The notes below the pieces were generated by a model. The model was given only the letters and a program-made list of their open reading frames with translations. It was not told the DNA's origin and ran no database searches. 64,000 nt of DNA from Streptomyces sp. 2114.4. GTDB taxonomy: Bacteria; Actinomycetota; Actinomycetes; Streptomycetales; Streptomycetaceae. Position 1 is the first letter of the stretch. The number at the start of each line of letters is the position of its first letter. The position numbers and the translations under genes are program-made. Shown one piece after another: positions 47,576-54,179 of the stretch. Where the stretch lies: contig NZ_FYEY01000001.1 of NCBI RefSeq assembly GCF_900187385.1, positions 2,480,001 through 2,544,000 of the forward strand, in the 5' to 3' direction.

Positions 47576-49534
47576 TCAGGGGCGGTAGGAGCTCACGTAT
47601 CCGGCGCCCGGCGAGCCCACGCCGGTGACGTCGTCGTAGCCGACGCCCGCGTGCAGCGAGCTGTCCTTGCCCAGGCTGCGCAGCGAGGTCGTGGTGCCCT
47701 TGCTGCTGTCGACGCCGTTGACGTAGTCGACGCGGACGACGGCCAGGTCACGGCCGGCACCCAGCGGGTGGTCGGTGACGTCGTGGTACGCGGCGGTGCC
47801 GTAGCGCTGGTAGATGGCGGGGTTGGCGAAGCCGATGGCGACGCCGTGCCGGGCCTGCTGGGCCAGCGCCTGGACGCCGGCGATCACCGGCGCGGCCAGC
47901 GAGGTGCCGCCGATGCGGTACTCGTCATAGCCGAGCTTTCCGTCCGGCAGGGTCTGGGTCTGGCCGACCAGGAAGCCGGTGTTGGGGTCGGCGACCGCGG
48001 CGATGTCCGGGACGGTGCGCATCGCGCCGCCGCCGTTCGCCTTCGCGAGCCCGTCCGGGACGACTCCGCGCTGGTAGAAGGGCTGCGCCACGCTCTTGCT
48101 GGTGCCGCCGCCGGCGCCGCCGTTGAAGGTGCCGGGGAAGCCGGTCCAGTCGTTGCCGTCCTTGGACAGCAGCGCCTTCTGGGTGCCCCAGCCGGTCTCC
48201 CACTGGTACGCGTCGTACTTGCCGACGGCCAGGGAGGTACCGCCGACCGCGGTCACCCAGGGGGAGTTCGCCGGGCTGTCGACCTGCTTGGTGCCGGTCT
48301 TGGCGACCTCGTCACCGTCGTCGCCGGAGGAGAAGTAGAAGCCGATGCCCTGCACCGCGCCCTGCTGGAAGAGCTGGTCGTAGGCGGCCGCCGAATCCGG
48401 GGTCTCGTTCGCCTCCAGGTCGCCCCAGGAGTTGGAGACCATGTCGGCGAGGTGCCCGTCGACGACCTTGCCGAGCGAGTCGATCAGGTCGTCGTCCATG
48501 CAGGAGGCGCCGCCGACGTAGACGATGCCGGCATCGGGAGCGACCGCGTGGACGGCCTCGACGTCAAGGGTCTCCTCGCCGTACCAGCCGGCCGCGCCGC
48601 AGCCCTCGATGTGCGTGTAGTCCTTGGGCAGCACCTGGGAGAGCTGGCCGCGGCGGTAGCGGGGGTCGCCGTTACGGGCGGCGTACGTGTCCGCGTCCTG
48701 GGCGATGGTCGGCGAGGCGTAGGCGTCGGTGATCGCGACGGTGACGTTCTTGCCGGTCCACTTCTTCGCCCCGTAGGCGGCGCGCAGCTGCTTGCCGGTG
48801 TAGCCCTTGATCGCGTACGGGGCCTTGTTCCCGTAAGCGGACGGCAGCTTCTTGTCCGTCCTGGAGCCGTAGTACGAGGAGAACGGGCCGGAGTTGCGGA
48901 AGACGCCCTCCGGCGGCGGCAGTTCGCTGGAGTGGTGCTTGGCCATCCGCGGTGCGTTGTCCAGGCCGGTGACCGTCAGCACCGCGTCGGCCAGCGCGGC
49001 GGGCGCGGACGCGGTGGTCGACGGGGCGTGGTAAATATGGCCGCTCTTGCGGTAATTGTGCAGGTCGGTGGCGAAGGCGCGCTCGGCGGCGGCCGCATCG
49101 CCCTTGACCGTCACATACCGGTTGGTGGTGCCGGTGACCGTCAGGCCGGACTTCTTCAGCCAGTCGGTCACCTTGGCTATCTGCTCGTGCGTGGCACCGA
49201 AGCGGGCCCGCACCTGGCCGGGGCTCAGGTACTTCCCGTACGCGGCGGAGTGCGGGTCGGACACGGCCCTGGCGTAGTCCGCGAGCCCCTTGGCGTCACG
49301 GCCCGCCAGGTAGACGCGGGCGGTGACGCCCGCAGAAGCGGAGGTGTCGCCCCGGTCGGCCTGCCGGGTGGCCCACAGGGGCTTGGTGCCCTGCAGTGCG
49401 TGCCGTCCGCCGTCGTGGCCCGCGGCGTCGGCGGCGGGTGCGCCGAGCGCGAGCGCGCCGGCGACCAGCGGCAGCGTCGCTGCCCAGGCCAGACCGGCGC
49501 GGGCGCGCGGTGATCTGGTGCGGCTGGATCTCAT
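47576..49534 (-). CDS. secreted S53 family serine-carboxyl peptidase (sedolisin type)
   Basis: 652 aa. Signal peptide at residues 1-38 (basic MRSSRTRSPRAR, hydrophobic core, ADAA cleavage). Propeptide with the pro-kumamolisin region (YLSPGQVRARFGATHEQIAKVTDWLKKSGL ... GTTNRYVTVKG) to about residue 190. Catalytic domain: E320 and D324 in WYGEETLDVE, oxyanion Asp in SNSWGD, and nucleophile S545 in IGGTSLAAP (the SGTSxxxP motif, with Gly in place of the first Ser). Calcium-binding end DDVTGVGSPGAGYV fits the family. An acid-active exported protease for scavenging. GGGGG lies a few bases before the ATG. Monocistronic. Confidence 0.93.
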   Translation of the reverse strand: MRSSRTRSPRARAGLAWAATLPLVAGALALGAPAADAAGHDGGRHALQGTKPLWATRQADRGDTSASAGVTARVYLAGRDAKGLADYARAVSDPHSAAYGKYLSPGQVRARFGATHEQIAKVTDWLKKSGLTVTGTTNRYVTVKGDAAAAERAFATDLHNYRKSGHIYHAPSTTASAPAALADAVLTVTGLDNAPRMAKHHSSELPPPEGVFRNSGPFSSYYGSRTDKKLPSAYGNKAPYAIKGYTGKQLRAAYGAKKWTGKNVTVAITDAYASPTIAQDADTYAARNGDPRYRRGQLSQVLPKDYTHIEGCGAAGWYGEETLDVEAVHAVAPDAGIVYVGGASCMDDDLIDSLGKVVDGHLADMVSNSWGDLEANETPDSAAAYDQLFQQGAVQGIGFYFSSGDDGDEVAKTGTKQVDSPANSPWVTAVGGTSLAVGKYDAYQWETGWGTQKALLSKDGNDWTGFPGTFNGGAGGGTSKSVAQPFYQRGVVPDGLAKANGGGAMRTVPDIAAVADPNTGFLVGQTQTLPDGKLGYDEYRIGGTSLAAPVIAGVQALAQQARHGVAIGFANPAIYQRYGTAAYHDVTDHPLGAGRDLAVVRVDYVNGVDSSKGTTTSLRSLGKDSSLHAGVGYDDVTGVGSPGAGYVSSYRP

Positions 49535-49856
49535 GTAACCCCCTGCTGTGGCGATGCGGTGCGCTGCGGGTACCGCGCTGCGCCGGTACGCAGGTGCGCG
49601 GCACCGCACAAGCGGTGAATGCGTGGGATGTGACGTTCACGCGATGCGCCACTCTTTCGGTGAACCGTTCATGTCAGGGGCATGCGATCACCAAGAAGAG
49701 ACCAAGGAATGGCAAGGAATGACCACGAATGAACAGAGAGCGAACATTCAACTCGCCATAACGAACGGCCCCCTGACCAGATATCAGGGCAACCCAGGAG
49801 GAACCGCCGCCGAGACCCGGACGGCCGGGACACCCGCCCCGCAGGGCACACACGAC
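49535..49856. other. promoter-side gap of sedolisin gene, relatively AT-rich
   Basis: 322 bp without a convincing gene. The stretch 49640-49800 is markedly lower in GC and probably holds the protease promoter (minus strand). GAATG occurs several times near 49707-49733 (GGAATGGCAAGGAATGACCACGAATG). A plus-strand reading frame crosses it but lacks streptomycete codon bias. Confidence 0.4.
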
Positions 49857-49889
49857 GGAGCGGGCCGTCCGCATCGGACGACCCGCTCC
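49857..49889 (-). terminator. terminator of tRNA-Ala copy 1
   Basis: 15-bp stem (49857-49871 and 49875-49889, GGAGCGGGCCGTCCG and partner) with a 3-base loop. The single mismatch becomes a G-U pair in the minus-strand RNA. It starts 8 bases after the tRNA 3' end. Confidence 0.85.
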
Positions 49890-49897
49890 GTTCTCTG

Positions 49898-49970
49898 TGG
49901 AGCTAAGGAGAATTGAACTCCTGACCTCCTGCATGCCATGCAGGCGCTCTACCAACTGAGCTATAGCCCC
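49898..49970 (-). tRNA. tRNA-Ala (anticodon GGC), copy 1
   Basis: 73-nt cloverleaf: acceptor GGGGCTA/TAGCTCC with one G-U pair, D arm GCTCAGTTGGTAGAGC, anticodon stem CCTGC/GCAGG with loop ATGGCAT (anticodon GGC), T arm GGAGTTCAATTCTCC-type. The CCA end is not encoded (discriminator A followed by CAG). Identical to the copy at 52604-52676. Confidence 0.97.
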
Positions 49971-50169
49971 GTATTCTGTTTCCCGCCCCGGTTCCCCGCT
50001 GCGGCATCGCCTACATTACACGGACCTCCCCGCCTTCTGCCAAATCGTTCTGCCCGGGCCCCTCGGCCGTTGCGCCCGGGGTCCCCGGCCGTTGCACCCG
50101 GGCCCCTCGGCGCGCCGCGCGGTACTGTCGGCACGCCGTGCCCGATTCGTCCTGGGGGAGCCGTACGCC

Positions 50170-51513
50170 GTGACCGCGCTGGAGCTGGAAGCGCCCGCCG
50201 ACCCCCGTGGCACCCGCTCCGGCCCGGGCGTCCTCCGCCGGCACCCCACCCGCGCGGCGGCCCTCACCTGCCTGGTCTCGTTCACGGTCTTCTGGACCGT
50301 GCAGCGCCTCGCCCATGTGACGATGCTCGACCTCATGGTCTACCGCGCCGAGGGCTTCACGGTCCGCAACGGCGGGTCCCTCTACGACATGGTGGCCACC
50401 TCGGCACACCTGCCCAACACCTACCCGCCCTTCGCGGCGCTGCTGTTCACCCCGCTCACCCTCCTCGGCGTCCCCGCGATGCGCACCCTCGCCACGGCCG
50501 GCAACCTCGTGCTGCTCCTCGCCGTCGTCCACCTCTCGCTGCGGCTGGCCGGCCGGCCCCGGCACCTCCCCCAGCCGGCCGCGACGCTCGCGGTCTCGGC
50601 GCTGCTGGTGTGGTGCGAGCCGGTGTGGACGACGCTGCGCTACGGCCAGATCAACCTGCTGCTCACCGCGCTCGTGCTGTGGGACCTGACCCGCAAGGAC
50701 ACCCACCGCCTCGCGGGTGTCGGCATCGGGATCGCGGCCGGCCTCAAGCTCACCCCGGCACTGTTCGCCGTGCTCCTCGCACTGGCCGGCGCCGTCCGTG
50801 CCGGGCAGCTGCTCCGCTCCGGCGCGGGGGTGCGCGCCGTCCGCCACCCCTGGCTGCGGCAGGCCGCCGTGGCCACCGCCACCTTCCTGGCCACCGCCCT
50901 CCTCTCCGCGCTCGCGCTGCCGCGCGACGCGCACCGCTTCTGGACCGAGATCGTCTTCGCCGCCGACCGGGTCGGTGAGGTGGAGATCACCGCGAACCAG
51001 TCCCTGCGCGGCGCTCTCGCCCGGCTGCTGCACACCCACGATCCGGGCCCCGCCTGGCTCGTGGCCGCCGGTCTGACCGCGGCCCTCGGCCTGGCGCCGG
51101 CGGCCGCGTCGCTGCTGCGCGGGCAGCGCGCCTGGGCCGTCGTCACCTGCGCGGCGACCGCGCTCCTGGTCAGCCCGATCTCCTGGTCCCACCACTGGGT
51201 GTGGTGCGTACCGATGGTGATCCTGCTCGGCTCCGAGGCACTGCACCGGACCGGCGCTGCCGCCCGCCGCTGGTGGGCGGCGGCCACCGCACTGGGCCTG
51301 CTGTTCTGCTCGTTCGCGCTGTGGTGGGTGCCGCACCGCTGGCACCGCCACGAGGAACTGCACCAGAACGGCGTCCAGATGCTGCTCTCCGACGTCTATC
51401 CGCTCGCCGGTCTTGCGCTGCTGGCGCTGGCCGGGGCCCGGCTGTGGCGGCGCGGCCGGCGGCCGGGCAGGGGCAGCGGCCACCGCACTGCGGCCGCCGG
51501 CCGTGAGGTGTGA
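50170..51513 (+). CDS. GT87 (DUF2029) membrane glycosyltransferase
   Basis: 447 aa multi-pass protein with about ten hydrophobic helices. The first loop after helix 1 holds MLDLMVYRAEGFTVRNGGSLYD, the D-rich motif typical of GT-C/GT87 polyprenol-phosphate mannosyl or arabinosyl transferases; NTYPPFAALLFTPL and RYGQINLLLTALVLWDL with GLKLTPALF are the usual family blocks. Such enzymes add sugars to lipid-linked glycans outside the membrane. GTG at 50170 preceded by GGGGGAG (10-nt spacing). Lies between two identical tRNA-Ala genes; no other glycan gene is adjacent. Confidence 0.87.
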   Translation: MTALELEAPADPRGTRSGPGVLRRHPTRAAALTCLVSFTVFWTVQRLAHVTMLDLMVYRAEGFTVRNGGSLYDMVATSAHLPNTYPPFAALLFTPLTLLGVPAMRTLATAGNLVLLLAVVHLSLRLAGRPRHLPQPAATLAVSALLVWCEPVWTTLRYGQINLLLTALVLWDLTRKDTHRLAGVGIGIAAGLKLTPALFAVLLALAGAVRAGQLLRSGAGVRAVRHPWLRQAAVATATFLATALLSALALPRDAHRFWTEIVFAADRVGEVEITANQSLRGALARLLHTHDPGPAWLVAAGLTAALGLAPAAASLLRGQRAWAVVTCAATALLVSPISWSHHWVWCVPMVILLGSEALHRTGAAARRWWAAATALGLLFCSFALWWVPHRWHRHEELHQNGVQMLLSDVYPLAGLALLALAGARLWRRGRRPGRGSGHRTAAAGREV

Positions 51514-51617
51514 ACCGGGCGCCCGCGCGGCTAAATGACGTGGCGGCCGTCGCGCCCCCGTCCCAACGCCGCCCGCAAAACCGGCAGTTCCGCGGTGTCC
51601 CGGCTGCCGCCGGCTTC

Positions 51618-51640
51618 GCCTGAGCGGGCCCCGCTCAGGC
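51618..51640. terminator. convergent terminator between GT87 and Cys-rich genes
   Basis: Inverted repeat GCCTGAGCGGG / CCCGCTCAGGC (51618-51628, 51630-51640), best drawn as an 8-bp stem with a GGGCCCC loop. The stop codon of the 77-aa Cys-rich gene lies inside it. Confidence 0.6.
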
Positions 51641-51868
51641 CGTCGCGAACGAGTAGAAGCGCTTGAGGGTGCAGTGCTCGTCCAGCAGCCGTCCGTAGAT
51701 CGGCTCCCCGTCGAGCTCCCGGTAGGTCTCGATGGGGTCGCCTTTTATGACGAGGGCGCGGGCGCATTCCTCGCACCAGTACTGGTAGTCGGCGTTGACC
51801 GGTTCCATGTCGCGGACGATCGGCGTACCGCTGCCGCACCAGTCACATTTCCTGCTGTGGGCGCCCAT
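51635..51868 (-). CDS. small zinc-ribbon-like protein (77 aa)
   Basis: MGAHSRKCDWCGSGTPIV ... YWCEECARALVIKGDPIETY. Two CxxC-type pairs (CDWC and CEEC, about 21 residues apart) suggest a small treble-clef or zinc-ribbon. Central part YRELDGEPIYGRLLDEHCTLKRFYSFA is not recognised. Follows the 82-aa Cys protein with a 3-bp gap, so the two form an operon. Confidence 0.7.
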   Translation of the reverse strand: MGAHSRKCDWCGSGTPIVRDMEPVNADYQYWCEECARALVIKGDPIETYRELDGEPIYGRLLDEHCTLKRFYSFATA

Positions 51869-51871
51869 CCA

Positions 51872-52120
51872 TCAGCTCCAACTGCGGCCGCAGGCCGTAC
51901 AAACGAAGGAAATGCCCCCGTCGTCACCCAGCACCTGCGCCACATGGGAGGCGCCGCACGAGGAGCACTGCGGAGCGGAACCGTCATCGCCGCCGGCTGC
52001 GGGGGGACGGGCATCTACGGGACAGGTGAAGCGGAGCGCATACTCCGGCAGCCAGTCATGGCCCTGCGCCCCGGCCACGTCGAGCAGGTCGTTGACCTCC
52101 TCGAGGATGCTCGTGGGCAT
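51872..52120 (-). CDS. small Cys-rich protein with C-terminal zinc ribbon (82 aa)
   Basis: MPTSILEEVNDLLDVAGAQGHDWLPEYALRFTCPVD ... QCSSCGASHVAQVLGDDGGISFVCTACGRSWS. The two CxxC knuckles (CSSC and CTAC) 19 residues apart make a classic zinc ribbon. GGAGGAGAG about 8 nt before the ATG is an excellent ribosome site, which decides against an ATG 14 codons upstream. Unknown function; could be a nucleic-acid or protein adaptor. First gene of a two-gene unit. Confidence 0.75.
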   Translation of the reverse strand: MPTSILEEVNDLLDVAGAQGHDWLPEYALRFTCPVDARPPAAGGDDGSAPQCSSCGASHVAQVLGDDGGISFVCTACGRSWS

Positions 52121-52565
52121 CGCGATCTCTCCTCCCCTGCCGGCGCCGTCCGATTCTGCCACGGACCACGGACCGGGTCAGGTCCGCCTTCTCGCCATCC
52201 CCGCGAGCCCGCCCCTCCGCCGCGTACTCCTTGCCTACGGTTCCCAACGCGGCGGCAAGAGGGGGGCGGTGGGCGCACCCGAGGCCCGCACCGATGCCAT
52301 GTGGGCGAGCCGGCAGGGGAATCGCTGATCGGGCGGCTGTCACGGACCGGTGCAAAGGTCGCGCGCCTGTGGGAGACCGGGGACGCCTCGCCAGCGGGGA
52401 ACACCCCATGAAGGTGAGCCGGCACGCCTCGGCCGGTGAGATACGGCTGGTCTCGCCGTCCTTGGCGGTGGGCGGCGTCCCGGAACCCGGAGAGATCCCC
52501 CGCCATGCAGAGAACCGGCACCACGCCGAGGACCCGCAGAACGCGGAGATGCCGCAGAACGCGGA
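52121..52565. other. gene-free gap downstream of tRNA-Ala copy 2
   Basis: About 445 bp. Reading frames here lack conserved features. It includes an 18-bp tandem repeat at 52534-52569 and the probable promoter of the Cys-rich pair just above 52120 (no clear boxes). Confidence 0.45.
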
Positions 52566-52569
52566 GATC
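52534..52569. repeat. 18-bp tandem repeat next to tRNA terminator
   Basis: CCGCAGAACGCGGAGATG at 52534-52551 and the same with a final C at 52552-52569. The unit itself has a CGC...GCG dyad. It runs into the terminator hairpin. Confidence 0.85.
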
Positions 52570-52593
52570 CCGCCTCCAGACGGAGGCGGGATC
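52566..52593 (-). terminator. terminator of tRNA-Ala copy 2
   Basis: Perfect 12-bp stem GATCCCGCCTCC / GGAGGCGGGATC (52566-52577, 52582-52593) with a 4-base loop, 10 bases beyond the tRNA 3' end. Confidence 0.85.
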
Positions 52594-52603
52594 TTCCGGG
52601 CTG

Positions 52604-52676
52604 TGGAGCTAAGGAGAATTGAACTCCTGACCTCCTGCATGCCATGCAGGCGCTCTACCAACTGAGCTATAGCCCC
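52604..52676 (-). tRNA. tRNA-Ala (anticodon GGC), copy 2
   Basis: Identical over all 73 nt to the copy at 49898-49970; identity extends to 77 bp (52601-52677) and then stops. Lies 112 bp downstream of the histidine-phosphatase gene and probably shares its direction of transcription. CCA is not encoded. Confidence 0.97.
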
Positions 52677-52788
52677 GGGTCTTGTTCCGCTCCCCCGGGT
52701 TTCCCCCGGCGGCGCCGCGAACAAGAAGAACTTTAGCCTGCGACCTGCCCAGATGTGAAATCCGGTCTGCCGGGGGCGCCCGGCGGGC

Positions 52789-53442
52789 TCAGTCGTCGTC
52801 GCCGAGCACGGGCTCCGGCAGGGTGCCGGCGTTGTGCTCCAGCAGGCGCCAGCCGCGCGCGCCCTCGCCCAGCACCGACCAGCAGCAGTTCGACAGACCG
52901 CCCAGGCCCTCCCAGTGGTGGGCCTCCAGGCCGAGCAGCCGCCCGATGGTGGTGCGGATGGTGCCGCCGTGGCTGACGACGACCAGGGTGCCGTCGTCGG
53001 GCAGCTTGTCGGCGTGGCCGAGCACGACCGGGGCGGCCCGGTCGGCGACCTCGGTCTCCAGTTCGCCGCCACCGCGCCGCACCGGCTCACCGCGCTTCCA
53101 CGCGGTGTACTGCTCGCGGTACCGCGCAAGGATCTCGTCGTGCGTCAGCCCCTGCCAGGAGCCCGCGTAGGTCTCCCGCAGGGCCGCGTCGTGCGTGACC
53201 TCGAGGCGGGTGAGCGCGGCCAGCTCCCTCGCGGTGATCGCGGCCCGCTGCAGGTCGGAGGCGATGATGACGTCCGGCCGCAGGGCGGCGAGGAGGCGGG
53301 CGGCGCGGCGCGCCTGGCCGCGGCCCTCCTCGGTCAGCTCGATGTCCGTCGACCCCTGGAAGCGGCGCTCCAGGTTCCAGGCCGTCTGGCCGTGGCGCCA
53401 CAGGACGATGCGGCGGCCCCGGCCGCCCTTGGTGCCGTTCAG
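52789..53442 (-). CDS. histidine phosphatase family protein with CTG start
   Basis: 217 aa phosphoglycerate-mutase-like phosphatase. Catalytic VLWRHGQTAWN with phospho-accepting H17, RR and ASDLQRAAITA, and second catalytic His in VVVSHGGTIR. Substrate unknown. No ATG, GTG or TTG fits before the catalytic strand; CTG at 53442 has GGAG 7 nt upstream and overlaps the rsfS stop (CTGA), so it is the best start. The gene is thus coupled to rsfS, the standard nadD-rsfS-phosphatase order in actinobacteria. Confidence 0.87.
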   Translation of the reverse strand: MNGTKGGRGRRIVLWRHGQTAWNLERRFQGSTDIELTEEGRGQARRAARLLAALRPDVIIASDLQRAAITARELAALTRLEVTHDAALRETYAGSWQGLTHDEILARYREQYTAWKRGEPVRRGGGELETEVADRAAPVVLGHADKLPDDGTLVVVSHGGTIRTTIGRLLGLEAHHWEGLGGLSNCCWSVLGEGARGWRLLEHNAGTLPEPVLGDDD

Positions 53443-53873
53443 AGCAGTTCTCCGTCCTGCTCGCCCGCCGTGGCCTCGGCATGCTCGGCGGCCTTGCCTC
53501 GGGTGGCCTTGGCCTCCTCGGGGAGGTCGATCTCGGGGCAGTCCTTCCACAGGCGCTCGAGCGCGTAGAAGACGCGCTCCTCGCTGTGCTGGACGTGCAC
53601 CACGATGTCGACGTAGTCGAGCAGGACCCAGCGGGCCTCGCGGTCGCCCTCACGGCGGACCGGCTTGGCGCCGAGGTCCTTGTTGAGCCGTTCCTCGATC
53701 TCGTCGACGATCGACTTGACCTGGCGGTCGCTGGGTGCCGAAGCCAGCAGGAAGGCGTCGGTGATCGAGAGGACGTCGCTGACGTCGTACGCGATGATGT
53801 CGTGCGCGAGCTTGTCGGCCGCGGCCTGCGCGGCGGCGTTGATGAGCTCGAGGGAACGGTCCGTGGCGGTCAC
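53439..53873 (-). CDS. rsfS: ribosomal silencing factor RsfS
   Basis: 144 aa. Binds L14 of the 50S subunit and blocks subunit joining under starvation. Family core: AADKLAHDIIAYDVSDVLSITDAFLLASAPSDRQVKSIVDEIEE, then RREGDREARWVLLDYVDIVVHVQHSEERVFYALERLWKD. The last 20 residues are an extra acidic/Ala tail. GTG start at 53873 with GGAAAG upstream. Last codons overlap the next gene by CTGA. Confidence 0.95.
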   Translation of the reverse strand: MTATDRSLELINAAAQAAADKLAHDIIAYDVSDVLSITDAFLLASAPSDRQVKSIVDEIEERLNKDLGAKPVRREGDREARWVLLDYVDIVVHVQHSEERVFYALERLWKDCPEIDLPEEAKATRGKAAEHAEATAGEQDGELL

Positions 53874-54129
53874 AAGCGGCTTTCCGGGTCGAGGGCAGCC
53901 TCTCCGGCCGGGCAGGGGCAGCTGGCTCACTGCTGAGCCGCGGCGCGTGCCGCAGTCCCCGTGGACGACCGGATCGGCGGTCAAGTACCCCTCAAGGGTC
54001 TCACGGACCACCGACACTCCCGACTGGGTTTTCGAACCGGTCGGTCCGTTCCGGTGTCCGGGCTGGTCAGCACGGGGGCCGGGCAGGGTGGGCGCAGCGG
54101 CTGGGCAGGGGCGGCACAGCGGGGAGCGG
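53874..54129. other. gap between LCP-like gene and rsfS
   Basis: With the following hairpin this is 306 bp. No gene is seen. The part near 53990-54040 is a little AT-richer and could hold an rsfS promoter, since a very strong terminator separates rsfS from the upstream nadD unit. Confidence 0.4.
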
Positions 54130-54171
54130 CCGCCCGGTGCCCGCCGGCCTCCACCGGCGGGCACCGGGCGG
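54130..54171 (-). terminator. very strong hairpin after LCP-like gene
   Basis: Perfect 18-bp stem CCGCCCGGTGCCCGCCGG / CCGGCGGGCACCGGGCGG (54130-54147, 54154-54171) with a 6-base loop, 8 bp beyond the stop codon. Longest perfect hairpin noticed in the window; no U-run. Confidence 0.8.
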
Positions 54172-54179
54172 TGGCCCCG

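Noticed and set aside
52231..52665. Plus-strand frame across the gap and tRNA copy 2
   Set aside because: It reads through the tRNA and terminator and has no conserved features.
49898..52676. Mobile island with the tRNA copies as attachment sites
   Set aside because: Whole tRNA genes rather than partial copies flank the segment, each with its own terminator, and there is no integrase; gene composition is native.
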